64,000 nt of DNA from the NCBI GenBank assembly GCA_016214955.1, contig JACRMN010000012.1:673901-737900 (forward strand). The letters are read 5' to 3'. Made by a program: the position numbers and the translations under genes. The stretch is from Deltaproteobacteria bacterium (GTDB lineage: Bacteria > Myxococcota > Myxococcia > Myxococcales > Anaeromyxobacteraceae). The notes beneath the pieces are model-generated. The model did not search any database. It was not told the DNA's origin and saw nothing but the letters and a program-made list of their open reading frames with translations. Below are positions 9,609 through 18,636 of the stretch, in pieces (within the stretch, counting starts at the first letter, position 1; each line of letters begins with the position of its first letter).

Positions 9609-10169
9609 TCAGCGCTTCATCTGCCAGGTGGAGACCACCAGGGTGACGTCCACGGCGGCGGGGTCGTCGCTGCGGCCGCGCACCGCCAGCCGGCGCACCT
9701 TGACGATGCCGGGGCCGCGCTCCAGCTCGCCGAGGAGCGAGGCCAGGCGGGGCAGGTCGAGCTTGGCCAGGCTCACCTCGACGCTGTCCTCGGTCACCTT
9801 GTCGGAGCTGGGGGTCCCGGGCTGGCCCGGGCGCAGGTCGTTGACCGGGACGCCGAGCCGGGTGCCGGCCTGGGAGACGAAGCTCATGAGCTGCACCGGC
9901 GGGCCACCGAGCTTGCCCTCGAGCACGGCGCGCTCGGCCTGGGCCCGGCGGTAGCCCTGGGCCAGCTGGCCGACCTGGGAGAGCACCAGCGTCTTCTGCT
10001 CGATGCGCGCCTCGCGGGCCGAGACCGACCGCGAGACCCCGAGCGAGACCAGGAAGAGCACGAAGGCCACGGTGGCGGCGGCCGCCGCCGAGACCAGCAC
10101 CTTCTCGCGCGGCGAGAGGCCGGCGAAGAGGGCCTCGAGGTCGGCGCGCAGCCTCTGGAGCCGTTCCAT
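9609..10169 (-). CDS. gspM: Type II secretion system protein GspM
   Basis: A 186-aa bitopic inner-membrane protein that pairs with GspL in the assembly platform. The cytoplasmic start contains LSPREKVLV, the usual lead-in of GspM, followed by one TM segment (about residues 24-46), a short coiled coil, and a periplasmic ferredoxin-like domain (about 95-186). The ATG at 10169 is 2 nt after the gspL stop, so translation is probably coupled. Confidence 0.88.
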   Translation of the reverse strand: MERLQRLRADLEALFAGLSPREKVLVSAAAAATVAFVLFLVSLGVSRSVSAREARIEQKTLVLSQVGQLAQGYRRAQAERAVLEGKLGGPPVQLMSFVSQAGTRLGVPVNDLRPGQPGTPSSDKVTEDSVEVSLAKLDLPRLASLLGELERGPGIVKVRRLAVRGRSDDPAAVDVTLVVSTWQMKR

Positions 10170-10171
10170 GG

Positions 10172-11875
10172 CTAGCCCCTCCCCCCGGCGGCGCCGAGGT
10201 CGCAGGAGAGCTCGGCGTCCACCGTGAACTCGAACTTCTGGTCCGACCCGCGGCGGCGGGCGCCGCCGCTGCGGGCGTCGGCGAAGCAGCGCGAGCCCCG
10301 CAGGGCGGCGACGATGCGGTCGACGTTCTCGGCGGCGTCGGTGGTGCCCTGCAGGTGCAGCTTGTCGCGCGTGATCTCGATGCGGTCGTAGCGCAGCTCC
10401 ACCTCCTTGGGCTGGTGGAGCGAGATCTCGTTGAACACGTCCACCGCCGAGACCCGCGGGACGGCGGCGGCGGCGGTGCCCTTGCCCTTCAGCACCGAGA
10501 CCGCCACGTCGAAGTCCTCGTAGCACTTGCCCACCAGCTTCTGGGTGGTGTCGCACAGCGCCCGGTCGAGCAGTGCCTCCTGCCGGGAGAGGGCGAAGAT
10601 CCGCACCCCCGAGGAGACAGCCGCCAGGAGCAGCACCAGGCCGGCGTAGACGGCGAGCCGGACCACCTTGCCGCGCACGTGCTCGAAGTCGCGGGTGTAG
10701 GCCATGTCGCCGCGCCGCAGGTTCATGCGCGGGGCGCGCGAGCCCTGGTGGCCGCGCAGCGCCAGCGCCAGCGCCAGTGCCATGCCCGGGGCCACGGGTG
10801 CCGGCAGCTTGCCGGTGACCTCGGCCGAGAGCGCCAGCGGCTCGACGGGCCCGTCGCACAGGCCGCGGAACAGCTCCGGCAGGCCGGGCAGCGCCGCCAG
10901 CTCGCCGGCCAGCAGCAGCCGGCCCGGGGCCCCGCTGGCGTGGCGGGAGCGCCAGGCGCCCAGCGTGGCCCGCAGCTCGCGCACCACCGGCTGCAGCCCC
11001 TTGCGCACCGCCGCCTCGGCCCGCGGGTCGGAGGCCAGCGCCGCCAGCTCGGCGGGGGGTGCGGCCCCGGCGGCCGCGGCGCCCAGCAGCCGCTCGGCGT
11101 CGGCCTCGGAGATGCCGAGGTCGCGGGAGAGGGCGCGGACCACCTCGCCGGTGCCCAGCGCCACGGTGCGGGCCGCCTCGCAGAGGCCGGCGCGCACCAC
11201 GCAGAACGAGGTGCGGGCGTGGCCCAGGTCGAGGAGCACCTCGGCGGGGGCTGGGGCGGGCGCGGAGGCGGCGGGTGCAGCGGCGGGCACCGCCGGGGTG
11301 GGCGTGCCCTCGGCAGGCGGGGGCTCCGGCTCGGCCGGCGCCGCGGCGCTGGCGAGTGGCGCGATCGCCGCGGTTGCCCAGAGCGAGGCGTAGGCCGGCC
11401 CCGCCGGCACCACCGCCCGCGGATCGATGCCGGCCCCCGCCAGGTCCGCCAGCAGCCCGGAGAGCTCCTCCTTCTTCACCACCCCCACCAGGAGCTCGCT
11501 CTGCTCGGCGGTGCTGGAGAGCGGCTGCCAGTCCCACGCCACCTCGGCGAGATCGAAGGGGATCTGGGCCTCGACCTCGAAGCCGATGGTCTGCTCGATG
11601 CGGCGCGGGTCGGAGAAGGGCAGGGTGACGACCTGGGCCGCGGCCACGCCCGGGAAGGCGGCGATGGCCGTCTCCACGTGCCAGCCGCGGGCCGCCAGCA
11701 GCCGCTGCAGCGCCTGGACCTGCCGCTGCCGCAGCGGCTCCTCGGCGCCGGCCGCCGCCGGGGCCACCGGCTCGGCGGCGGCGTCCACCACGGTGAAGCC
11801 GCGGTAGCTGCTCTCCAGCAGCACCCCCTTCACGCGACTCGCTCCGATGTCCAGCCCCAGGATGTGCTGAGCCAT
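10172..11875 (-). CDS. gspL: Type II secretion system protein GspL (PilM-like actin fold)
   Basis: A 567-aa assembly-platform protein that recruits the ATPase GspE. The N-terminus begins with the actin-like phosphate loop LGLDIGASRVKGVLL and continues as a PilM/GspL cytoplasmic domain. An Ala/Pro-rich disordered stretch (about residues 180-225) interrupts that domain before VLLDLGHARTSF, its second phosphate-loop region. One TM segment lies near residues 393-415, followed by a periplasmic ferredoxin-like domain that partners GspM. Usual GspL is about 400-450 aa; the extra length comes mainly from the inserted linker. It sits 2 nt after gspK and 2 nt before gspM. Confidence 0.9.
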   Translation of the reverse strand: MAQHILGLDIGASRVKGVLLESSYRGFTVVDAAAEPVAPAAAGAEEPLRQRQVQALQRLLAARGWHVETAIAAFPGVAAAQVVTLPFSDPRRIEQTIGFEVEAQIPFDLAEVAWDWQPLSSTAEQSELLVGVVKKEELSGLLADLAGAGIDPRAVVPAGPAYASLWATAAIAPLASAAAPAEPEPPPAEGTPTPAVPAAAPAASAPAPAPAEVLLDLGHARTSFCVVRAGLCEAARTVALGTGEVVRALSRDLGISEADAERLLGAAAAGAAPPAELAALASDPRAEAAVRKGLQPVVRELRATLGAWRSRHASGAPGRLLLAGELAALPGLPELFRGLCDGPVEPLALSAEVTGKLPAPVAPGMALALALALRGHQGSRAPRMNLRRGDMAYTRDFEHVRGKVVRLAVYAGLVLLLAAVSSGVRIFALSRQEALLDRALCDTTQKLVGKCYEDFDVAVSVLKGKGTAAAAVPRVSAVDVFNEISLHQPKEVELRYDRIEITRDKLHLQGTTDAAENVDRIVAALRGSRCFADARSGGARRRGSDQKFEFTVDAELSCDLGAAGGRG

Positions 11876-11877
11876 GC

Positions 11878-13107
11878 CTACTCCTCGTGGAAGTGGAGGA
11901 CGCGCCCCAGGTCCTGCTGCAGCCCGAGCGCGCGCCGATCGAAGGTGACCACCTGGTCCACCGTGCGCTTCACGTCGCCGACGGTGCCGGTGGCCCGGAT
12001 GCGGAAGGTGCTGGAGCGCTGCCCGAAGGCGCTGGAGACGCCGGTGTTGGCGGCGGCCGCGTACTCGGGCGCCACCTTCACGCCCAGCCCCTGGAGCACC
12101 TGGGCGAACTGCACGGGGGTGACGGCCAGGAAGGGGAAGGGGCGGGCCAGCACCAGCGCCTGGCGCAGCTTGTCGACGAAGGCCGGGTCGGCCATCACCG
12201 GCTGCACCACGCCGCCGCCCATGACCACGGCGTTGAGCAGGAGCTCGCGCGAGTCGTCGGTGTTGACGTTGATGGTGGCCGAGAGGTCCGGGTAGACGGT
12301 GAGCCGCTCGCCGAAGGCGGCCATGAAGGGGTCGGAGATCCCGGCCACCAGGTAGAGCTCGTCGACGGAGTCGAAGGGGGCGTTCTTGGCCTTGTAGCGC
12401 TCCGGCAGCCGATCGTAGAGGCCGTTCTCGTCGCCGTAGTTGGGCTCGAAGGGCTGGTAGGGACTGGCGGTGAAGGTCGAGCCGGTCTCGTCCTCGTCGA
12501 TCCAGTCCTTGAGGTAGGCGAACAGCTCCTTGCGCGCCACCCGCAGGCCGTTGGCGTCGTCCCTGTCGAAGAGGAAGTCCCAGCGCGGGTCCTGGATGAG
12601 CTCTGCCAGGCGCGCCGCCTGGGCCCAGTGGAAGGGGCGGATGCCGTCGAGCTGGCGAACGTTGATCTTGCGGTCCTCGTCCTCCACCTTGGCCGAGAAG
12701 TTGCCGTCGAAGGCGCCGAAGGAGGCGAACTCGGAGTCGGCCTGTGCCCCCGGGGCGGCCCCACCCAGGAAGGAGAGGGTGGAGGCGTCGAGGGGCACCA
12801 GCTCCCAGAGCCGGATGCCGAGGTTGAGCCCGGGGATGGCGCCACCGCCGGCGCGCCCGGGCGTGCTGCCGCCGTCGAGCTGCTGCTGGAAGTGGAGCAC
12901 CAGCCGCGAGAGGTTGGCGCCGCTCCGCGCCAGGTACTCGGCCCTCAGCTCGTCGCGGGCGTTGGCCGCCAGCTGCACCGAGACCCGGGTGTTGTAGGCC
13001 AGGTCGAGGGTCAGGGCGGTGATGACCGCGATCGAGGCCACCACCAGCAGGAGGGCGGCGCCCGGCTGGCGGGAGGCGGAGCGAGGGCGGGCGGGGCGGC
13101 GGGCCAT
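11878..13107 (-). CDS. gspK: Type II secretion minor pseudopilin GspK
   Basis: A 409-aa minor pseudopilin expected at the pseudopilus tip with GspI and GspJ. After a basic start, the hydrophobic helix PGAALLLVVASIAVITALTL (about residues 16-35) lacks the Glu5 of other prepilins, as is normal for GspK. A large globular domain follows, with KINVRQLDGI, the DDANGLRVAR region and YPDLSATINVNT, typical of GspK. The ATG at 13107 is 2 nt after the gspJ stop; longer upstream reading is not supported. Confidence 0.92.
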   Translation of the reverse strand: MARRPARPRSASRQPGAALLLVVASIAVITALTLDLAYNTRVSVQLAANARDELRAEYLARSGANLSRLVLHFQQQLDGGSTPGRAGGGAIPGLNLGIRLWELVPLDASTLSFLGGAAPGAQADSEFASFGAFDGNFSAKVEDEDRKINVRQLDGIRPFHWAQAARLAELIQDPRWDFLFDRDDANGLRVARKELFAYLKDWIDEDETGSTFTASPYQPFEPNYGDENGLYDRLPERYKAKNAPFDSVDELYLVAGISDPFMAAFGERLTVYPDLSATINVNTDDSRELLLNAVVMGGGVVQPVMADPAFVDKLRQALVLARPFPFLAVTPVQFAQVLQGLGVKVAPEYAAAANTGVSSAFGQRSSTFRIRATGTVGDVKRTVDQVVTFDRRALGLQQDLGRVLHFHEE

Positions 13108-13109
13108 GG

Positions 13110-13772
13110 TCAGAAGTCCAGCGGGCGGATGATGGCGATGCGGGCCTGGGTCTCGAAGCTGCGGTCCTTGCCGTCGGGCATGGAGAGCTTCACCCTCAGG
13201 CGAACGCGCGTGGGCAGCATGCCCTGGCGCTCCACCCGCGAGCTGTCCCACTCCCGCACCCACTCCTGCTTCTTCCAGTCCCAGTACTCGGCGTCGAAGC
13301 CCTTGACGTGCTCCAGCACCAGGGCGCGGGCGCCGCCGCGGTCGGGCTCGTCGTCGATCTTGGCCTTCTCGCGGCGGAAGAGGGCCTGCTCGCCGGGGCG
13401 CTGCGGGTCGGCGTCGAGCCGGTACTCGACCACCGCCTGGTCCGACTCCTTGGCGTCGCGCCGCAGCCGGGCGTGGGTGAAGGTGGCGAAGAGCAGCTCG
13501 TCGCGATCGCCCGAGTCCTTGCCCCGGAAGACGGTGAGTCGCTCGCGGAAGCGCTTGCGGTCGTAGTGCTCGGAGAGGAAGGCCTCGGAGACCTCGCGGG
13601 CCATGCGGGAGAGGGCCAGCCGGGCTCCGGTGAAGCGCTCGTCCTGCGCCTCGGCCAGCTCGCGGGCGTCGGCGGCGCGCCGGAAGGCGCCGGCCACCGT
13701 GACGGCGATGACCGCGGTGATGGCCACCGCGATGGTCACCTCCACCAGCGTGAAGCCGCGGGCCCGGGTCAC
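13110..13772 (-). CDS. gspJ: Type II secretion minor pseudopilin GspJ
   Basis: A 220-aa minor pseudopilin. The class III signal RARGFTLVEVTIAVA starts at residue 3, so the leader peptide before the Gly-Phe cleavage site is only six residues long; Glu at mature position 5 is present. The soluble domain follows. The GTG start at 13772 overlaps the gspI stop as GTGA. Cleavage and methylation need a prepilin peptidase, which is not encoded in this window. Confidence 0.92.
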   Translation of the reverse strand: MTRARGFTLVEVTIAVAITAVIAVTVAGAFRRAADARELAEAQDERFTGARLALSRMAREVSEAFLSEHYDRKRFRERLTVFRGKDSGDRDELLFATFTHARLRRDAKESDQAVVEYRLDADPQRPGEQALFRREKAKIDDEPDRGGARALVLEHVKGFDAEYWDWKKQEWVREWDSSRVERQGMLPTRVRLRVKLSMPDGKDRSFETQARIAIIRPLDF

Positions 13773-14557
13773 CTGGTGACTCCCCCGCGGGGAAAGGCGG
13801 TCGGCGGCGGAACCCCCACCGTCGAGCCGGGCCGGAAGCCGGGCGGCGCCACCGGCAGGCCCGGCACCCCGGTGCTGCCCGCCGGCGGCACCACCGCCAC
13901 CGGCGCTGCCAGCGCGGCCGGCACGTCCGGCGAGTCGCCGCGGGCGCCGCCGGGCGCGCGCGGGTTGAGGACCACCAGGTGGGTGACGATGGTGAAGGAG
14001 CTGGCCTTCTTGCCCGAGCTCCAGCTCACGGTGAGCCGCATCTCGCGCAGCGAGCGCTTCACCTTCTCGGCGAAGCCGGTGACCTGCGCCTGCAGTGCGG
14101 TGGAGAGCAGGGCCAGGGCCTGACCGCCGCCGGCCGGCGAGAGGCCGGCGCCGCCGGCGCCCGCGGCGCCGCCCATGAGCTTCTTGGCCAGCTCGTCGGC
14201 GCTGCCGCTGCCGGTGGCGCCGGTGAGCAGGCCCACCACCTGGTCCGCGGTGAGGCTGGGCGCGGGGCGCAGCACCTCCAGCTTCCAGCGGAACCCGGGC
14301 CAGCCCTCGGCCGAGAAGTCTCCCTGGTCCGACTCGTCGGAGTCCTTGAAGCCCTGGTCCTCGTACTGCTCCTCGACCTGGGCCATGCGGCCGCGGGCCA
14401 GCAGCACGGCGGCGTTGAGGTCCCGGGCCATCTCGTGGTTGCGCAGCGCCGCGCCGGCGAGATCGGTGGCGGCCATGAGGGCGGCGGCCAGCAGCACCAG
14501 GGCCACCATCACCTCCAGCAGCGTGAAGCCGCCGCGCTGGCGACCGCCGGTGCTCAC
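13769..14557 (-). CDS. gspI: Type II secretion minor pseudopilin GspI with long Pro/Gly tail
   Basis: A 262-aa minor pseudopilin with signal RGGFTLLEVMVALVLL at the N-terminus (leader of nine residues, Glu5 present). The family is usually about 120-130 aa. Here the pilin domain is interrupted by a Gly/Ala-rich loop (about residues 115-150) and followed by a Pro/Gly/Ala/Val tail of about 65 residues that looks disordered. The GTG start at 14557 overlaps the gspH stop as GTGA. The family call rests on operon position and the signal; the extensions are unusual. Confidence 0.85.
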   Translation of the reverse strand: MSTGGRQRGGFTLLEVMVALVLLAAALMAATDLAGAALRNHEMARDLNAAVLLARGRMAQVEEQYEDQGFKDSDESDQGDFSAEGWPGFRWKLEVLRPAPSLTADQVVGLLTGATGSGSADELAKKLMGGAAGAGGAGLSPAGGGQALALLSTALQAQVTGFAEKVKRSLREMRLTVSWSSGKKASSFTIVTHLVVLNPRAPGGARGDSPDVPAALAAPVAVVPPAGSTGVPGLPVAPPGFRPGSTVGVPPPTAFPRGGVTR

Positions 14558-15192
14558 GGGCGCGGCACCTCGGGCAGCCCGGTGACCACCCGGGCCCTGC
14601 CGGTGAACGGCTGGAGCACCGCCGAGTAGACGGTGTCGCCGTCGCGCACCGGCACCCGCGCCTCCTCGGTGCGCCCCTGGGGGAAGAAGTAGACGTAGGC
14701 CATGCCCTTGTCGAAGGGCTCGCGCTGGTGCTCGGTCCAGACCTCGGAGAAGCGCACCGCGCCGGGCAGGGTCCGCTTCCTGGCCAGCCGGTCGCTGAAC
14801 TGCCCGAACTTGGCCCGGGCCAGGAGGCGCCGCCGCTCGGCGTCGCGCTCGTCGGGGAAGCGGTCGGCGAGCTCGTCCTCCTCCTCGCGCCAGCCGGCCG
14901 CCTGCTTCTCGGCGGAGACGGTGTAGCGGTCCTTGGTGCACTCGGCCCACCAGCTGCCGCCGTCGATGTCGATGGCCAGCCGGCAGGTCTCGCGGCGCAG
15001 GGCGGCGGTCTCGAAGAGGTAGCGCATGGCGCCGGCCAGCTCGCCGGCCGCGGCCCGGGCGTTGGCGCCGGTCACCGAGTTGAGGGTGGGCAAGGCCGCC
15101 GCCGCCAGGAGCCCGATCACCGCGACGACGATGACCAGCTCGATGAGCGTGTAGCCCCGCGGGGCGGAGCGCGATGTGCGGCGTGCGGCCAT
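14554..15192 (-). CDS. gspH: Type II secretion minor pseudopilin GspH
   Basis: A 212-aa minor pseudopilin that joins the major pseudopilus to the tip complex. The prepilin signal is RGYTLIELVIVVAVIGLL (Gly-Tyr cleavage, Glu5 present) after a basic leader of about 13 residues. The C-terminal domain includes the GSWWAEC and GMAYVYFFPQG strands common to GspH. It starts 7 nt after the gspG stop and overlaps gspI by 4 bases. Confidence 0.9.
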   Translation of the reverse strand: MAARRTSRSAPRGYTLIELVIVVAVIGLLAAAALPTLNSVTGANARAAAGELAGAMRYLFETAALRRETCRLAIDIDGGSWWAECTKDRYTVSAEKQAAGWREEEDELADRFPDERDAERRRLLARAKFGQFSDRLARKRTLPGAVRFSEVWTEHQREPFDKGMAYVYFFPQGRTEEARVPVRDGDTVYSAVLQPFTGRARVVTGLPEVPRP

Positions 15193-15199
15193 CCATTCC

Positions 15200-15604
15200 C
15201 TATGGGTTGACGATGTCAGCGTTCATCCCGTCGCCGCCGGGCTTGCCGTCGGCGCCGTAGCTCTTGATGTCGAAGGAGTCGGCGTGGGCCTGCCCGGGGT
15301 ACAGGTAGACGTAGTCGTTCTTCCAGGGGTCCTTCACGTTCTTGCACTTGCCGGCGGCCACCACCGCGCCCAGCCCCTCCTCGGTGGTGGGGTAGCGCCC
15401 CTTGTCCAGCTTGTAGAGGTCGAGGCAGTTCTCGATGGTGTGCAGGTCGGTCTTGGCCTGGGTGACCTTGGCCTCGTCGAGCCGGCCCATGACGTTGACG
15501 GCCACGGCGCCGGCGATGAGGCCGATGATCACCAGGACCACCATGATCTCGATGAGGGTCATGCCGCGCTCCAGGGCGCGGCGGGTCTTGCGGTGAACGG
15601 ACAT
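15200..15604 (-). CDS. gspG: Type II secretion major pseudopilin GspG
   Basis: The 134-aa major pseudopilin that polymerises into the T2SS pseudopilus. Signal RGMTLIEIMVVLVIIGLI has Met at mature position 1, a common GspG variant. Hallmarks follow: RYPTTEEGLGAV, KNVKDPWKNDYVYLYPG and the C-terminal calcium-binding loop SYGADGKPGGDGMNADI. Length is standard. It lies 3 nt after gspF, matching the order F-G in other gsp operons. Confidence 0.97.
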   Translation of the reverse strand: MSVHRKTRRALERGMTLIEIMVVLVIIGLIAGAVAVNVMGRLDEAKVTQAKTDLHTIENCLDLYKLDKGRYPTTEEGLGAVVAAGKCKNVKDPWKNDYVYLYPGQAHADSFDIKSYGADGKPGGDGMNADIVNP

Positions 15605-15607
15605 GAG

Positions 15608-16837
15608 CTAGCCTCCCGCCAGCGTGTTGATCTGCAGAATGGGCATGAGGATGGAGAACACCATGAAGGCCACCACCACACCCATGAAGACGATCATCAG
15701 CGGCTCGAGCAGCGAGGTGAGCGCGCCCACCTTGGTCTCGACCTGGGCCTCGTAGGCGTTGGCCACGTTGTTGAGCATCTCCTCGAGCTGGCCCGATTTC
15801 TCGCCGATGGCCACCATGTGGTAGACGAGCGGCGGGAACTCGCCGGAGCGCTTGAGCGGCGCGGCGATGCTCTCTCCCTCCTGGATCGAGGTCCGGGCCT
15901 CGTCGATCACCGTGGCCAGGCGAACGTTTCCCACGATGTTCTTCACGATCTCCATCGAGGTGAGGAGCGGCACGCCGCTCTTCAGCAGCGTGGCCAGGGT
16001 GCGCGAGAAGCGGGCCAGGGCGATCTGGCGGATGAGCGACCCGAAGATGGGGAGCCTGAGGAGCCGCTGGTCGTAGACGGCGCGCCCCGCGGGCGTGGCC
16101 CGCCAGCGCACGAAGAGCCAGGCGCCCAGCGCCGCCGCCAGGATGGCCGCCCACCAGTAGCCCTGCACCAGGGTGGTGAAGCCGATGAGGGCCTTGGTGG
16201 TCCAGGGGAGGGTGATCTTGGTCTCCTCGAAGATGCGGATGATCTTGGGGATGACCACGGTGAAGAGGATGCCCAGCACCACGCCGGAGAGGATCAGCAT
16301 CAGCATCGGGTAGGTGAGCGCACCCATGACCCGCGAGCGCAGGCGCGCCTGGCTCTCGGTGAAGTCGGCGAGGCGCACCAGCACCACGTCGAGGGCGCCC
16401 GACGACTCGCCGGCCCGGATCATGTTGACGTAGAGGGTGCCGAAGGCCTTGGGGTGGGCCGCCATGGCGTCGGCCAGCGAGGCGCCCTCGTTGACCCGCT
16501 GCTTCACCTCCGAGACCACCCGCTTCATGCGCTCGTGGTCCACCTGGTCCACCAGAGCCGTCAGCGCCTCCACCAGCGGGATGCCGGCGCCCACCAGCAC
16601 CGCCAGCTGGCGGGTGGTGATGGATACGTCCTCCACCGAGATGCGCCCGCCCACGAAGCGCTTCACCGAGACGTCGCGCTTCTGGGCGGCGGCCGCCTCC
16701 TTCTGGCCCAGCACCTCGGTGAGGAAGACGCCGTCGCGGCGCAGCGCCGCGCGCAGCCCCTTGGGCGAGTCGGCCTCGCGCAGGCCGGCCACCTGCCGCC
16801 CGCGCTGGTCCAGCGCCTTGTACTCGAAGACCGGCAT
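15608..16837 (-). CDS. gspF: Type II secretion inner-membrane platform protein GspF
   Basis: The 409-aa polytopic platform protein around which the ATPase assembles pseudopilin. It opens with VFEYKALDQRGRQVAG, the usual GspF start, and has two homologous cytoplasmic GspF domains (about residues 70-195 and 275-395) with TM segments near 170-195, 220-245 and 380-405. GESSGALDVVL in the first half and GEKSGQLEEML in the second are the duplicated family motifs. Starts 3 nt after gspE. Confidence 0.97.
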   Translation of the reverse strand: MPVFEYKALDQRGRQVAGLREADSPKGLRAALRRDGVFLTEVLGQKEAAAAQKRDVSVKRFVGGRISVEDVSITTRQLAVLVGAGIPLVEALTALVDQVDHERMKRVVSEVKQRVNEGASLADAMAAHPKAFGTLYVNMIRAGESSGALDVVLVRLADFTESQARLRSRVMGALTYPMLMLILSGVVLGILFTVVIPKIIRIFEETKITLPWTTKALIGFTTLVQGYWWAAILAAALGAWLFVRWRATPAGRAVYDQRLLRLPIFGSLIRQIALARFSRTLATLLKSGVPLLTSMEIVKNIVGNVRLATVIDEARTSIQEGESIAAPLKRSGEFPPLVYHMVAIGEKSGQLEEMLNNVANAYEAQVETKVGALTSLLEPLMIVFMGVVVAFMVFSILMPILQINTLAGG

Positions 16838-16840
16838 GGC

Positions 16841-18622
16841 CTAGTGGATGTCCTCGGCGGTCACCGAGAGCACCTCGGCGGCGGTCGTCAGCCCCAGGGC
16901 CACCTTGTAGGCGCCGTGGTCGAGCAGCGTGCGCATGCCCGACTTCACCGCCCGGCTCTTGATGGTGTTGGAGTCCACGTTCTTGAGGATGAGCTGGCGG
17001 ACGTCGTCGTCCACCATCATCATCTCGTAGATGCCGGTCCGCCCCTGGTACCCGGTGTGCTGGCAGGCGGCGCAGCCCACCGAGCGGTAGAGCGTCGCGG
17101 GGTTCCCGGCCTCGGCCAGGATCTGGGGCGTGATGCTGGCCTGGGAGAGCTCCTCGGCGGTGGGCCGGTAGGCCTGCTTGCAGGCCGGGCACAGCACCCG
17201 CACCAGGCGCTGGGCCAGCACGCCCACCAGCGAGCTGGCCACCAGGAAGGGCTGGACCCCCATGTCGACGAGGCGGGTGATGGCGCCGGCGGCGTCGTTG
17301 GTGTGGACGGTGGAGAACACCAGGTGGCCCGTGAGCGAGGCCTGGATGGCGATCTCGGCCGTCTCCAGGTCGCGGATCTCGCCCACCATGATGACGTCCG
17401 GGTCCTGGCGCAGGAACGAGCGCAGCCCGTTGGCGAAGGTGAGCTCGATCTTGGGGTTGATCTGCACCTGCCCCACGCCCTTCAGCGGGATCTCGACCGG
17501 GTCCTCGATGGTGAGGATGTTGAGGTCGGGCGAGTTGATCTTGGAGAGCGCGGCGTAGAGCGTGGTGGTCTTGCCGCTGCCGGTGGGGCCGGTGACCAGG
17601 ATGATGCCGTGGGAGCGGGTGATGAGCCCGTCCATGACCTTGAGCTGCCAGGGCTCGAAACCGATGTCCTCGAGGGAGAGCAGGACGTTCGACTTGTCGA
17701 GGAGCCGCATGACGATGCGCTCGCCGTGGGCGGTGGGGACGGTGGAGAGGCGGATGTCCACGTCCTTGCCGGCGATCTTGATGCGGATGCGCCCGTCCTG
17801 GGGCAGCCGCTTCTCGGCGATGTTGAGCCCACCCATGATCTTGATGCGGGAGGCCAGCGCCGCCTGGATGCGCTTCGGAGGGCGGATGATTTCCCGAAGC
17901 ACGCCGTCGATGCGGTAGCGCACCGAGAGGTCGCGCTCCTCGGGGTTGATGTGGACGTCGCTGGCTCGCTCCTTCACCGCCCGGAAGAGCAGGGAGTTCA
18001 CCAGCCGGATGATGGGGGCCTCGTCGTCGGCCTCCAGGAGGTCGGTGGGCTCCTCCAGCTCGTGGGCCACGCTCTCGAGGTCCTCGGTCTCGAGGCCCTC
18101 CATGATCTTCTCGTGCTCGTCGGCGGCGCGGTCGTAGAGGCCGTTGATGGCGTCGAGGATGGCCTGGGGCGGGGCCACGAGCGGCTCGGGCCGCGTGCCC
18201 AGCAGCATCGCCAGGCTGTCGAGGGCGGCGGTGTCGAGCGGGTCGGCCACCGCCACGCGCACCGTGCCGCCGGCCTCGTCGAGGGGCAGCACCCGGGCCT
18301 GCTTGGCGAAGTTGATGGGGACCTTCTTGGCCAGCTCCTGCGAGCAGCTCTCGGGGTCGATGGTGGCCTGGAAGGGCAGCTCCAGCTGCCGGGCCAGGGC
18401 CCGCAGCGTCTGCTCCTCGGTGCAGGCCTTCTGCCGCACCAGCACCTCGCCGATGCGCTGCCCGGCCATCTCGCCGGCCTGGGCCGCCAGCGCCTCGGCG
18501 AGCCGCGCGGGGTCGAGCCCCTCGGTGAGCACCAGGATCTCCCCGAGTGGCCTGCCGCCGAGATTGGCGGGTGCGGGGGCGCCGGCCGACGGGCGGGCCG
18601 GGGCGGAGACGTCGATGGCCAT
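16841..18622 (-). CDS. gspE: Type II secretion ATPase GspE
   Basis: The 593-aa cytoplasmic motor that drives pseudopilus assembly. N-terminal N1E domain binds GspL; then comes the RecA-like core with Walker A GPTGSGKTTT (Lys351), an Asp box DPVEIPLKGVGQVQ, Walker B region DPDVIMVGEIRD and a His box GHLVFSTVHTNDA. The tetracysteine zinc module of GspE is present (CPAC near 450, CAAC about 37 residues later) and ends GRTGIYEMM. It starts 14 nt after gspD. Confidence 0.97.
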   Translation of the reverse strand: MAIDVSAPARPSAGAPAPANLGGRPLGEILVLTEGLDPARLAEALAAQAGEMAGQRIGEVLVRQKACTEEQTLRALARQLELPFQATIDPESCSQELAKKVPINFAKQARVLPLDEAGGTVRVAVADPLDTAALDSLAMLLGTRPEPLVAPPQAILDAINGLYDRAADEHEKIMEGLETEDLESVAHELEEPTDLLEADDEAPIIRLVNSLLFRAVKERASDVHINPEERDLSVRYRIDGVLREIIRPPKRIQAALASRIKIMGGLNIAEKRLPQDGRIRIKIAGKDVDIRLSTVPTAHGERIVMRLLDKSNVLLSLEDIGFEPWQLKVMDGLITRSHGIILVTGPTGSGKTTTLYAALSKINSPDLNILTIEDPVEIPLKGVGQVQINPKIELTFANGLRSFLRQDPDVIMVGEIRDLETAEIAIQASLTGHLVFSTVHTNDAAGAITRLVDMGVQPFLVASSLVGVLAQRLVRVLCPACKQAYRPTAEELSQASITPQILAEAGNPATLYRSVGCAACQHTGYQGRTGIYEMMMVDDDVRQLILKNVDSNTIKSRAVKSGMRTLLDHGAYKVALGLTTAAEVLSVTAEDIH

Positions 18623-18636
18623 GGCGCTCCTCGGTC